From assembly GCA_033980235.1 (NCBI GenBank), contig CM067065.1:4903328-4967327 (forward strand): a stretch of DNA of 64,000 nt. The letters run 5' to 3'. How positions within the stretch are numbered: position 1 is the first letter of the stretch; each line of letters begins with the position of its first letter. The notes beneath the pieces were generated by a model. That model saw nothing but the letters and a program-made list of their open reading frames with translations. It was not told the origin of the DNA and did not search any database. Source of the DNA: Diadema setosum. Taxonomy: Eukaryota; Echinodermata; Echinoidea; Diadematoida; Diadematidae. The translations under genes were made by a program, and so were the position numbers. Below are positions 11,495 through 25,671 of this stretch, piece by piece.

Positions 11495-12655
11495 ATGAAC
11501 GATCTACCTCGTGTTGTCCATCATTGTACTGTGTCTCTGTACGCAGACGATATTTGTCTATACGTAGCAACTAAAGACCCCTATGAGCTTGAAAGAAAGG
11601 TGAATGATGACTTACCCTCAGTAGTGAACTGGCTGAGCCATAACGAGTTACTATTGAATGTAAAAAAGTGCAAAGCTATGCTGATGGGATCACAAAGGAG
11701 ATTATCCCGTTTTCGTAACGTGTCCTTCTTTTTTGAAAATAGCAAGCTGGAGTTTGTCTCGGATTGTAAATACCTTAGCGTTATTCTCGATAGTCATTTG
11801 TCCTGGACTCCACAAATAAGTCATGTTAAGTCAAAGGCATTAAGTAGTTTACACGTGTTAAGACGCACACGCGCATTCATTGACCTATAGATACCGCGAT
11901 CTTTTTGTACAAAAGCATGATACAACCCCATTTTGACTACTGTAATACAATTTGGATGCATTCAAATTCTACCGCCATACGGAAACTCAAGGTCGTTCAG
12001 AATAGGGCACTGAGAATAATCCTACAAGTAAATGGTATGTATAGTCGAAAGCTATACTGTATGAAATCTTACATTATAGACTGTCTGAATGTGAAGTTAG
12101 AAAAAGATCTGGCTATATTGGTTTTCAAACTACTACGCGAACTTGTTCCTAGGGAGATTTCTGTTAAATTAACAACAAAATTGTCACATTACCAACTGAG
12201 AAATAACGTATCCAAAGTTCCTCTCCTAAAGCCAGACACAAATTTCAAGAGAAACAGCGCATTGTATGTTGCGTCAAAAGTTTATAACAGCCTCCCGATT
12301 AATCTGAGATGTGAAACCCAGTTGAATAGATTTGTGTCAAACATTAATTGTATCCTCCGTTTTAATAAGGTAATTTTCAGATTTGTATGATTTATTTTTT
12401 TTTTGGGGTCTAGATTACTTTTTCCCTTTGTTTTTTGTATCTATATTTTTTTTTACCCTTATCAAACTTTGTTACTGTATTTTTGTTTTGTCAATATGTT
12501 TCTTGTCGTGCTTGTGAATACTATTTTTTGTTTTGTATTTTACTTTTGTTGTTTTATACCATGTATATTGATATATACGGACTCACTGAAAAACAGCCCT
12601 GAGGCTGATAGTGTTTATTTTAAACCGTATTGAAATAAATAAAACAAAGAAACAA
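11495..12655 (+). mobile_element. 5'-truncated LINE, RT motif C to 3' end
   Basis: Encodes MNDLPRVVHHCTVSLYADDI (YADD catalytic motif), VVNWLSHNELLLNVKKCKAM, LDSHLSWTPQI, then after a stop/frameshift near 11888-11905 the thumb region with YKSMIQPHFDYCNTIW and LKVVQNRALRIIL. Coding ends near 12388. The 3' UTR ends with AAATAAATAAAACAAAGAAA at about 12630-12655. It differs in sequence from the minus-strand LINE next to it, so the pair is not one inverted copy. Confidence 0.8.
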
Positions 12656-13429
12656 ACAACTTTATCAGATATATTGCACACGGACGTTCCATTTCATATT
12701 TTCATTATATATATTCCGAGGAATTTGATATTTTCTTTTTGTTCCAATAATATATTATATGTTAGAGACAGAAATATTCGGATGTGGCATGTGTGTATAA
12801 TTATTGATTAAAGGATTTTGTCAAGTTCTCTGGCGCAAGAATGACAGAAAACACCAAGAAATGAACAAAAAAGACAACAGTTCATTAGTTCCTTAACTTT
12901 ATTAGAACAGGAATACAATAGAAAATGCAGGTGAATAGAAAACTTCAGAAAAATGTAAACGCGACAAAAACATTGAGAATCACAAATACTCACTTCACAT
13001 TGTCAGGCAGAATATTTTTTTTTTTACTGCTAAATCTAATCTAAGAAGACTTAACATCATGATATTGTGAACATTTATATGGTAAAGCAAGCGATTGTTG
13101 TAATGACACAATATCCAGACACACCAATGAAGTAGGTTGAACACACACAATGTAGAAGTCAAAGGCACTGAGTTTCATTCTGAATGTAACTCTTTTGTGT
13201 TTTTTGACGTCAATAAGGAGCATACATCGTTTGATGAATTGCAAATGATTTATCTAAAAGCCGCTGAAAGTCGAGGAAATGTTATGAATACTATGAAGCT
13301 GAATTTTCTAACTAAGTCTATTTCAGGCCTGTACACCATGACCTTATCTTTTGCCATGGATTGTGTACTGTCAAATCCAGCCTGTGCGGATAATTATGTC
13401 AAACTGTGGTGTGTGGTTTTTTTTTTTAA
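12656..13429. other. Spacer; possible minus-strand polyadenylation signal
   Basis: No coding feature. On the minus strand AATAAA occurs at about 12897-12902 in CTAATAAAGTTAAGG. This could be the 3' end of PLAC8-A, about 3.1 kb past its stop, but nothing else supports it. Confidence 0.25.
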
Positions 13430-13807
13430 TGGATGGACAAGTACTGGTTGAGATGATTGGGCTTTTAACGTTTTGCAAGATACCAAGAAACCACTTATGA
13501 AATAGTAGAGAGCATGACACTCTAAGAGGAACTGAGTTCATTTGAAGAAAATCGGTTTTGGAATGGCTGAGACATCAAAAAACAAAGTAAAACAAAGCGA
13601 TCCTAATACAATGTGGGTCCCACTTTTTATTAGGATTGCTCTGTTTTGGATATCTCAGCCATTTCAAAACCAATTTTCATCAAATAAACACTGAATTCCT
13701 CTTGGAATTACATGGTCTTTTACATTTCATAAGAGGTTTATTATTATCTCATCAAAAAAATTTTAAAAACCTGAAGTTACGTCTCAACCAAAACTATACG
13801 ATCCCGT
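13430..13807. mobile_element. MITE family B, copy 2
   Basis: Contains the family core: TTGAGATGATTGGGCTTTTAAC on the left, the central GTGGGTCCCAC palindrome, and CTCAACCAAAACTATACGAT on the right. The ends have decayed, so TTAA is not intact. Confidence 0.7.
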
Positions 13808-16031
13808 CTATGAAAATAAAGACTTATGTTTCTCTTCTTCCTTTTATTACTTTCTTTTTTTTTAAGAACAGTTATGTAATATGATTAAAAATGAAAATTC
13901 CAAACTTCCGAAACATATTGTAAAAATCAATCAGATCTGAACACTACAGTTACCTCACAACAGATTTGTTAGCGCTCAATGAATTTAAACAAGTGCTCAC
14001 ATATTCATTTCAGTAATATCATTAATTAGTATCATCAAAATTTCACACTTTGTCGGAGAAAAAAAAAATCACTCAAATTATACGCAGTTCTCGCACTCTC
14101 ACGAAATACACACACAATACAACATTTAGAGAATCCTTGAGACTTTTCCTAGCTGAACAAGTGTCGCAAAAATCCAGTCTTATCACCTGATCAACAGACA
14201 ATTCGCTGGGGTGAATTATGCAGTGTGTAAGAAATAGGTGATGACTCTATTCGTAGTGGTATACTTTGTAATTTCTACTTTAGTACTACCAAAGTATTAA
14301 GACAAGGAATTGGTCCATTAAGTTTTAACAAATTCAGCCTTGTGCCTACAGCCTGGAACGTAAATGTTCTTCCATTATTTTCAACTATCTTGCTATGTGC
14401 ACTTCGCTATCCAAGTTTCATTATCAGGTTAATCCTATAACCCTACAAATTTGAGTGTTTCGTTGGGTGTTTGTTTTCTCAGTCCTAAAATCAAATACAT
14501 TGCATTGTAATTTTCTTGTTCTTTTTTTCTATGTTTTCAATCCATCAAACAGACATTTAAATTCTGTATTTTTGAGATCACAGGCTGACATGAGATTAAA
14601 GAAGCGAGTAGGAATGGTCAGGTTTACTAGAGGAAACAATGTTGAGGTGAACAAATCAACTATCCAAAACAAAAAACGATAATTATGATACAATAATGAG
14701 TAATCCACGATGATCAGAAACCATCATTTCATTTGCAAGTACCCATGTGGCAGATGGGCCTTTAGAACGGCGCCCTCAAACGACAAAGTGCGCAGATTCG
14801 ATCCTACCATTTGTAGCTTTTGTGCAGCTATTTTCGTTTTATCAAAATTTACCTATTCGTTGTATAATGGTTTACTCTCTGCTATCTACATGGTATAATT
14901 TGTAAACATCTACGCTGCCCTATTACAATTCTGTGCAGGGTGGCCATTGACCAATTAAAAAGTGGCTACATTAATTCATTTGCATTCCGTTATTTCAGTG
15001 CTTTTCGTTTCAACGCTGTGTGAATCTGCTTTGTTCAGAGACTTACACTCATTCTGAATATCAAGGTTTATGGCGACTAGACAACTAACCAAAATGCATG
15101 AGGCTTAGCAGCAAACCCTCCTATATTTGTGCTCCTAAATGATTGCAATTGCGATTATATGTGAATAAAAACATACTCACGACACGGAAAATGGCTATAA
15201 TTTACAAACACGTTTCACTGCTAGTATTATTTCATATGTGTAGCCCTGTCAACATTCTTCAGATAAACTGGAAAAATACAATTCTGCAAGGATTTGCTAT
15301 GAAAGAAAGACGTCCAAGTGCTATATACTAGGCCTAAATCGAATCTGCAGTAAGACAGAACACTGCCACCAATGGCCATCTACCATACGAATCGCACCGA
15401 GGGGTCACGCGTGTATTATTAATCAGGATAGGCCTAACTATAGGTCTATCTGGGTTCACATCATGACGTCATTCCTTACTGGACTACGTCCTTTCGTCAG
15501 AATTTTCATTGTGTCTATTCATAGTATAGTCTGATGATATTCTAGAGGGGCTACTTTAAAGAAGGTTGTTTCAATCCTGACAGCATGCGCGTTCTCGCCA
15601 TTCTGGTTTAATAATATTATTCTATAACAAGCCTGATGGTGGAACAAAATGTGTGAAATCTGGATTGCCAGAAGAGTAAGAAGCGACAATCTATGTCAGA
15701 TAACTTAAAGAACCATTGGCTAAAACTCAACCCCAAAGAATATTACTTCAGATTACAATTGCATTTACGACCAATTCGACGTTGATATTGACGATGGCAA
15801 TGATCGAACAGCAAAACTTCCTAGTTTTATCTACCATGTGAGTGTAAACTCTATCATTCTATGCATTCAATTTTAGTCTACCTATCAATATTCAACATGA
15901 ACACTGGGAAACTTATTGTGATACTCAATATGGTCAGAGTGGTCATTGTTAACTACTACTGTTTTGCCTAGTTTGATCCCTCGATGCTCTTACGCCGCAA
16001 GCTCAGCCTGTGCCAGCCCGGCTCCACCGGC
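13808..16031. other. 3' flank or 3' UTR of PLAC8-A and spacer
   Basis: Mostly unique AT-rich sequence. A tRNA B-box-like AGATTCGATCC lies near 14800, too weak for a SINE call. I see no further exon. Confidence 0.35.
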
Positions 16032-16145
16032 CTAGGCCTGCACCTTGCCCGCTTTGATGTTCTTCACCTCACGTGCAAGCTGACATTGGCTAAACGGCTG
16101 AACGCAGGGACAAACCGAAACGACGCAGTCGCCCATGATAGATCC
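16032..16145 (-). CDS. PLAC8-A coding exon 5 (C-terminal)
   Basis: Acceptor TTACAG|GGATC at 16145, in phase 0. Encodes GSIMGDCVVSVCPCVQPFSQ followed by CQLAREVKNIKAGKVQA and a TAG stop (16032-16034). The CQ..RE signature and stop position match the PLAC8-B last exon at 53479-53586. Confidence 0.9.
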   Translation of the reverse strand, partial: GSIMGDCVVSVCPCVQPFSQCQLAREVKNIKAGKVQA

Positions 16146-19100
16146 CTGTAACCCGGAAGTAAAATAAAAACAAAGACAGACGAAGAATTAAGGTCAGTTC
16201 TCCTGGTCTGACCGGCAAAAGAGGCCCTATAGAACAAGAGGCCAGCGGATGGGACTAAGCATGGAATTTTGGAATTTATGGAACAAAGGTTTTATCACAG
16301 TTATTACAGTTTTGAAATGATTTTCTTTCTACACACTTTTACACAGCTATAAAGGGCAATAAAACTTTTCATGATAAATTACCAATCAGCTCGATAAACG
16401 ATATAAAACGCGTTTTTTTCAAAAATTGAAACTTTTAAAAGGATACTACAGTTATGGTTGTGATGAGGAATCAGGTTTTGATTTTCAATTATTTCAAAAC
16501 CGATTGTCATTAAATAAGTTTTTAATTCCTCTAAGAACTCTTTGCACCTTGATATTTCATATTTTCATATAATAATTCTTTATCCTATTATAGGAAATTT
16601 TCGTAAAATTTAGTAACAAGCTATATGTGGTGGTGTTTTTTTTTTTTTGTTGTTGTTTTTTGAGGGGTGATGCAGATTCAGTGAAGTTTTCATGTTGTAG
16701 TTTCTCCCCAAATTATTTTTCCTGCTCTTTTTCTTGCCAGCTTGTATTAAATGGATCGTATAGTTTTGGTTTGAGACCTAATTTCAGGTTTCTAACATTT
16801 TTTTGTGAGATAATGAGAAATTTCTTATGAAATATGAAAGAGCATGTAATTCCATGAGGAATTCAACATTTATTCGATGAAAATTGGTTTTGAAATGGCA
16901 GAGATATCCAAAACAGAGCGATTCTAATAAGTGTGGGACCCACACTTTATTACGATCGCTTTGTTTTACTTTTTTTTTCGATGTTTCAGTCATTCCAAAC
17001 CCGATTTTCATCGAATAAACTTTGAATTTCTCTTAAAATGGTATGCTCTGTACTATTTCATAAGTGTTTTCTTGGTATCTCGCAAAAAGTTAAAAGGCCA
17101 ATTCTCATCTCCATCAATACTGTACCATCCCTTTAAGGATTATACACTATTTAATTTGCGTAATTTGTATCCATGTAACCTAAGTCAAATACAAAAATTA
17201 CTCGAAATTACATAAAAACAAGCTAGCAAACAAACAACAATTTTCCTGGTATGAATATAATGAGAGAACGGGGATGAACATCGTCTCAATGGGGAGATTT
17301 TTAAGATTGATTGTCTTAATGAGGTAACAAATGCAAACTTTGTGTGCAATTAATGTTTAATACAAACACCGCTATTACAGATGTATCTGCATTATCAACT
17401 TGAGACATTTTAGACTGAAACTGCTGGGGGGGGGGACGTGAAAATAACAATAAAATAAATGAAATAGATTAATTGATTAATTGATTAATTAATTCTTGTT
17501 ACAAAACGACAGCATTATCATTAATTTTCACAATATTGATGATGACCTTAAATAGAAAATAAGAGTTAAAATGGAGTTATCTGTTGCTGCATTCAAACTG
17601 TGGAAAAGGTTGGTATACCTGAATGTTGTGCCGGCCGCGCACCTGTGTGCGCATGGCGATCATAGAGCCGGGTACACAGCAGGGTACACAGCAAGATTCG
17701 TTCATCTCCGTGGCTATGTAACACTGGTGACAGGGAGCGATGAACAACCCACACAGACCTGATAGACAAACAAAACAGAGACAGACATTCAGACGTAGAA
17801 AGAGATTGAGATTCGTCGTTAGGTATTTACTTCCGGTGGCGTTCGTTATTCCGAAGGTTTCTTAGTCCAAAAATAAAAGTTCGTTATTCTGAAACGCACA
17901 AATTCAGTATACCTAGATGTTTGTTAATCCGACAATGAAATAGGGTGCATTATTCCAAGCATTATTTTGTGCCATTATTCCGAAGGTTGGTTCATTTATC
18001 CGAGAATGAAATAAGGTACCTTATTCCGAAAGTTCGTTAATCCGACAATGAAATATGATTCGTTTATTCCAGAGGTTCGTTATTACGAAACACATAAACT
18101 GGGTAGAACCTAAATTTTCGTTAGCCCGAAAATGACATAGGGTTGTCCGAACATTTTGTGGCATTATTCCGAAAATGTTTAGTTCAAGGGTAAATTTATC
18201 CGAAAATGAAATAGGGTTCCTTATTCCGAAAGTTAGTTAACCCGAAAATGACATAAGATTCGATATTCCAAAAGTTCGTTTGGTGTGTTTTTTTTCCAAA
18301 CAAATAAATTCAAAAGAGCCTATAAGATGTTCGTTATCCCGAAAGTGAAACACGGTTCCTTAGTCGTAAGATTCATGGTATTATTCCGAAAGTCTGTTAT
18401 TCCGAATGTTCGTTAATTCGAAAAGTATGAAAATTTGCTAAATATTTGAAAGGTTTGTTAATCCAAAAATTGAATGAGATTCGTTATTCCTAAGAATCGT
18501 TAATTCGAAATGAAAAAAGAAGTGTGAGTCATCATGGTCATTCCGAGGGTTCGTTCATCCGAAAACAAAATTACGCAACGTCTTTGCACTTTCGGAATAA
18601 CGAACCGTCGGAATAACGAACATCAAAATATGGACGGCAGGAGGAGAAGAGAAGAAGAGAATGAACTTACAGATGGGAACATCATCAAAGCAAGAACAGA
18701 GTGTGCTGCTCCATTCCCTTGGCGTACCGCGTGGGTACAAAGGGTTGTTGGTCGAGGTGACCTGCATGTGTTAAACAATAAAATTAATAATGTTAATATT
18801 TTTATCTTTATCATAAACATCGTTATTAAGGTCATTGTTACTCTGCAATTTTTCAATGATATCTATATGCTAGCTATAGTTATTATTCGTCATCAGCTCT
18901 TTTTAATGATAATGACGAATATCTATTATTGCCATCATCATTCTTAATAATTATAATTAGCACTATTATCATGAGAATTATTATTTCTCTATTCTTATCA
19001 TCATTATCAAATTTCGTGCTTTTTCGTATCTTTAGTAGTATCAAATTATCATCTGTCCGTTATTTCAACCAAAGGCAAGGAACATTATCTATCAACAATA

Positions 19101-22100
19101 TGTGAAAATCGTTTGGGACTGCTTTTTTAAGGATCCGTATGCATTCAGCCCTTTTGGGATCTTTGTAAATGTGAATATGGCGTTGGAGTCAATACTGCGC
19201 CATATTTTAGAAATTAAAATATTAACTTTTTGCCAGATACTTGAAAGCCACTTTGTAAAATGTTAAAAGGCACACAATTCCAAGAGGAATTACAAGTTTA
19301 TTTGATGAAAATTGGTTTTGAAATGAATGAGTTATCAACAAAAAAGTGGAAAATCCAAGCGTTCCTATAGTAGGTGGGTCCCACATTTTATCAAAATTGC
19401 TTTGTTTTGGCTATCTCAACCATTTCAAAACCAATTTTCATCAAATAAAGTTTGAATTACTATTACAATTAATGTTCTTTCATATTTCATAAGTTGTTTC
19501 TCATTATATAAAAGAAAAAAATAATCATCAAAAACGATGGAAACCTGAAACCCCATATCAGCCAAAACTCTACTATCCCTTTAACATCTTTTAATGTATA
19601 TACAGTGGATGTATAGGATTATATATCCTGGTTACCTGAATCACAGTAGTCGTGGGCTGGGTGATCACCACTTCGGTAGACTCACACTTTTCTGAATTAA
19701 AACAGAAAAGAAGAAGGGAGAGATCATAATTATGATTTATCAGTATAGGCACATGACATTACTATACAGCCCAGCAATCACACACACGCACAAACACACA
19801 CACACACACACATACACCATCTATATAGTTATACGTGTGTGGGTGTGTTCGTCTATTTGAATTTAATTCAATTTACTTTAATTTGATCTAATTTAATTGA
19901 TTTGATTTGAATATATTTGAATTGAATTGAAATCAAGTTAATTGAATTGAAGGAAATTGAATTGAATTGAAATCAAGTTAATTGAATTGAAGGAAATTGA
20001 ATTGAATTGGTTTTATTTCCATCATTTTCTTTTCACAAGCATAGTTAACAATGACAAAAGACACATATATATGAAAAAAAATAGCAAAGAATGATTGCAG
20101 CTACTCGTTACACGAACTGATTAAAAAAAAAAAGGGATGCAGTCATTAGCTAATGTACAATTTCAAATCTTTCCGGTTGTATAGACTTCATTACACATGG
20201 ATGAACGCACAAGTTGCGTATGAACATGACAGATACATACCGAACATGTCCCAAGTGCACAATGAAAATACATGTTCTTCGATAAATGTACCAAAATTGT
20301 CAAATGTGTCACAAAGAACAAGACAGATGTTCATGTCACCATTCAAGGTTACCAAGGAAAAGAGAATAAAAATCTATAACGTTCTCATATTTTATAAATT
20401 GCGAAGCATTAGTGTACGGCTCATCATGGTAAAACCCTGCTGAATTAATATAATTGGCTCAAGATAGACAATAAAAAATTAATTAATGCTGGACTATCAA
20501 CGCTGTTGCTGATGTCCTTGGCTTTCTCAGCTCTTTTCACAGAAGATATGTCAAATATTGTTGAGGCTGTAGCAATAATTTCAGTCAGCTACAACACCGC
20601 TGGTTGGAATACTCTCAGGACTATTAATCAATGATAGTGCATGAGTACACACGCACGAACACGTTATATCGTTTGGTAAAATTCATTACTGCGACGAGTC
20701 ACAGGTATATTGCATTCTTGTTCCAGGATGTCAATTTGATTTCTGGCGATGTGCCTATTTTAGCGTCTATCTTTATCTCCGTTTGATCTGTGAGCCATCA
20801 ATGTTAGTTCGCTATACACAGATGCATTCGCTAAAATTGCGAAGATCGCGTGGCGAAGTGCTACCTCAATTCGAATTAGTTTTTAGGAAGATCAAAATAT
20901 ATGTGTACTTTATGTATTTTATGTACTTGTTTGCGCATGTGTGTATACGTACATTTTATCATGTGATTGTTTAGTACATTATCGAATGTACGTATTTGTA
21001 TTTACTTCTTCGTACGATCCCAATATGCCATTTCACCTGCTTGCACAAATTGTCATTGTTACTTTCGATGAGTTTGTGTTAGCTGGATATGGAAAATAAA
21101 TGAAATGAAATGAAATGAAATAAATTGAAATGGACTGATAATGACGAGTTTTTGTTGCTGTTGTTAATAGTATTACATTACTATTATTGATAGTATCATT
21201 CTTATCATCCATATTGTTACATGATTGTTGAAATTATCGTAATCTAGCATCATCGATTTACAAGCATCTGTCCCCTTTTCTTCATCTAACCTACCGTACA
21301 ACTTGTACAAGCACAATACGTCCGATGTATGGCAATCATTAATTATGCTCCATTAAATCTTGGTGTATAAACATTACTAAGTAACGGTTACTCCAACTTT
21401 TTACTCTCAGTTAATATTGATAGAAAAATGGTATTGCATTGATAATCTCACCTCTTGAATTAAGAACAGAGGAAACGGAGAAGCGCATGCCAGAAAAACC
21501 TGCTTGAAAACACCACCCCGCCTCCTCCCTAAACAAACCCATGAATTTTTCTTTTGTCAAACATAATCAATTGATGAACTTCTTATGGTGGGCACAAAAT
21601 TCATTTATATTCCAGCCTACACACTATTTGCACAAGCGTTGCAGAAAAAACATGTTAAAGGGTGTGTACAGTTCTGGTCGAGGTGAGGATTTAGCTTTTA
21701 ACGTTTTCGTGAGATATTCAGAAACCACTCTATGAGATGTCAAAGAGCATGCAGTTCTAAGGGGTATCAAAAGTTTATTCGATGAAAATCGGTTTTGAAA
21801 TGGCCGAGATATCCAAAAACAAGGTGAAACAAAGAGATCCTAATAAAGTTGTGGCATGTCGCCTTTTATTATTAGCACTTTTTTGGATATCTCAGCCATT
21901 TGAAAACCAATTTTCATCAAATAAACATTGAATCCTTCTTAAAATTACATGCTCTTTCATATTTCATAAGAGGCTTTTCATTATCTCACTTAGGAATGTT
22001 CAAAACATGAATCCCCACCTCAACCAGTACTGTACAGTCCCTTTAACGATTCCTAATACAAATACTTTTTGATACCTCCTCCCCCCCCCCTCCCTTCCCC

Positions 22101-25100
22101 CTCCATATTCAAGAATCTGCAACCTTTTGTGTGCTGTTAGTGCAGATTGGCACAGAAAACCTCATAGCGTTTTGATACACACTGTCTTTAGTCCCTGGCA
22201 CAGAACGGATGAAGATTGCGGTAATTTAACCCACTACCTCCGGGGAACTATAGCGAAGGTATGATACCAACTAATGTCAGCCTCGACTAATTCGACCTCG
22301 CAAAAAAAAAAAAAAAAAAAATGGCCAAGTCCAAGCAAAGGTCACTACACCGACCGATATCAACGGGTGTAAACTTCGTTGTGTAAGTCGAGGTCGCAAG
22401 ATTTTATCCAGTGCCTGTGGATTCATAGGCAAGGAGGACTGAGTTGAGTTGAGTTGAGTTTGTTTTTATTTTATTTCACCATGGGTCATTCACTTCAGCC
22501 AATGGCTTTTCTTCTGTATAGTTGCAAAGCTTGAAATAAATGGACTGAGTTAGCTTTATACAAGAATATGATAAATTGCCAGCAGTGGTTATGCTCCTTC
22601 TATTTGTTTTTCTTTTTTGTGGGGGGGGGGGGGAATTCTTATGCATGTTTTGAAAGGACATTCAGATGCCTATGTTTTTTATGTAATAATAGGTATAGTA
22701 TGACAGAAATGTTTAAATCATAGAACGCAATATCACTTGTTTGACATAAATTATGTATTTATTAGTTAGTATTCGTATTAATGAGATATTTGTTATCTAG
22801 CATCCATGGATACAATTCGAATCAACATCTAGATATCTGTAATCATCTATAGGACATCTCAATAAGACATAATGTATCATTGATACAACTTAAAGATAAA
22901 GTAAACATAGGAAAAACAGGAATCAATAATAAATTCCTTGACAATGATCATGATGATGGTATCTTATTTTCATGTTATCATTTCCAAACTTTAGTAAGAG
23001 GCATCTCTACAGTCATTATTCTTGTTGTTTTTTTATCATTATAAAATATTACAGAATACGTAGGTAAACAAACAATGAAAGCAAGCAAATACCTTCCTAG
23101 GTTTGACCGGATGCAGGAGGGGATTCCCCCCCCCCTTGCCCCCCCCCCCCCCTACCCTTGCCCCCCCCCCCCCCCCCCCACCCCATGAAGTTTTTTGGCG
23201 TTACTCCGGCACTGGTTGAATGACACGAGATTCGGGCGCTCTTTCTAAATCAACCTCTTACGTATTTCTTCCATATAGCCTATAGGCAATGAATCCAGAT
23301 ATCATGTCAAAGGGATAATGTACCGTTTTGGTTGAGACGGGGGTTGAGTTTTCAATCTTTTGTTACATAATTAGAAACCGCTCATGACAGAGTATACAAT
23401 AAAGAGGCATCGAAACTTTATTTGATGAAAAGGCTATGTAGTAAAACAAAGTTGTCCGAATAAAAGGTGTATCCCAGTTTTTATTACTACGTCTTTGTGG
23501 ATATCTTAGCCATTTCCAAACCGATTTTCAACAAATGAATTTTGAATTTCGCCCAGAGCTTTTATGTTCTTTAATATTTCGTAAGAGGTTTTTCAGTATC
23601 TCAACAAAAATAGAGTTGGAAATCTGACGCCCCATTTCAACTTAAACTATATTATCCCTTTAACTTGAGTCAGCTTCACCATTACTTCCGTAGGACGCCC
23701 TCATCACAGCTACATCGCAGCTGCACTCTTCCAGCCCCCTCATATTTAAGGGGCCCGCCGTTGCTAGGGGCAACTGCAGCCAACTGGCGTCGTAAAAACA
23801 TCCCCTTGATTAATAAATGGAAAGACATCGTGTGTAGGCGAGCACTTAGGGGGTGAAATTCAAATAAAGAGCATATTACGCTGAGAGAAAGAGAGGAAGG
23901 AAGATAAGAGAGGGAGAGTAGCTGCGAAAAAAAAAAATCAAGTGGACGTGTGCGCATGCGTGTTTGTTTGAGTGTCTGAGAGAGATAGAAAGAGAGCAGA
24001 GGACGCGCCATCTTGATTGCAGAGAAAAATAATATGTCCACGCTCATCATATTTCTAAACAGAGAGGGAGAGAGAGAGAGTGGGGGGGGGGGGGGGGAAG
24101 GAGCGCGGTAACCACGAACTTCTTTGCCTTTGTGTAGAGCGGATTCGGCTCAATGAACTAAACTCGTTCGAAAATTGCTGCTAGTAAGCCTGTAACGAAA
24201 GTACCTCAAAAGCAACACAGGGGCACTTCAATTATGTTTGCAATTCAACTGTATCTTGCCAAGTGAGCCGGGCAGTGAGTCATGCAACTGTAATATCTTT
24301 ACATTTACCGCGGTTGAATCAAATTCGCACAGGATAAGCAATGTAAAGACGTAAATGATGTCCTAGTCAAACAATAAAGTGTCTGACTCTATACAGTTGG
24401 CAAATCCATTGCCATTGCTGTCGAAGGAATTCATGTCACTTTTTTTTTTCATTTCGCGGCAGACACACATAATCTTTCAGTTGGTAGGAGGCTGTAACGT
24501 TTGTAGTTGAATGTCATGATTAATTATCTTACCATGCGACTTGGTCTGCAAACTTACTTAGAAATGTGATATTCTTTGCCTGTCCAGAGTTACGTTCTTG
24601 TGTTTCCTAGATTCTCATCTTGTCTCTTCAAACCTATTTTCAACTAGTAACAGCCCTCTGCCTTTCGTCTTCCAAGTCTGCATACATTTCATTAGAACCA
24701 TCTTTTTGTTTTTCAAACGTTTTTCTTAAGGAAAAATGATGTTCCAGCAAAACACTTTCCCTTTCAAATTCATTGTATAGTAGACACTTGTTGAGCATTC
24801 GATGTGCCGATTAACACTACTACATAATATCTTCGTTTTATGTCAAATTTATTACCTTTCCCGAAAGATGGGTGAAAAAGCAATGAATAAAAAGCAAACC
24901 AATATCAAAACCGTAAGACGGTTTCAATAACAGGATAAGTCCCTAGTAACAGGATGTGATATAATTGAGTATATGAATATAAGAACGACCCAAGTCCATG
25001 GAAGACCATTTCGAGTAAACTAAATAAAACTTCATATCTGTTGTATTTGTCCAATAATATTCTATTTTACTGGGATGGGAAGGCAACATTGCATATACAA

Positions 25101-25636
25101 ATTAGAACATATATTATTATGACAATTAACATTTACATTAATTGTGGAGAGGCCATTTTGTGTGGTGGACTTGGGTCGTTCTTTGATTCATATACATGAT
25201 ATTCTGCTATAATAGAGATGAGAGAAGGATGATAGAGGGCGCTATTATATGAATGTAAGAATGACCCAAGTCCTTCCTTCTTATATTAATATAAGATTTA
25301 ACTCATTCATTTCAGGTGCTTCCGGGGGTAATTAGGATTTATCATTTATACACAAGATGAGTCCATGCATAAGCTACAATTTCCCATGTCAAACTGAATA
25401 TGGCCAAAAATTGGACTTGGGTCGTTCTTATATTCAGGTCTTCAATTCTATATTCAAATTCTTTCCGGTTTTCTAGATTTTCACAGGTATATAATGAATT
25501 CTGAATTAAGTGATAGCTTGAAAGTTTCACCGCCGACGGTTTATAAGGGAATCATAGAAGCTGTATCGCATGTTATTGTTTTGTAGTTTTTATTTTTCCT
25601 TGTAAATTTGTTTGTGTATGTGTATGTGTATGTGTA

Positions 25637-25671
<35 letters not shown>

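Noticed and set aside
17571..17762. 63-codon plus-strand ORF
   Set aside because: Antisense shadow of PLAC8-A coding exon 4.
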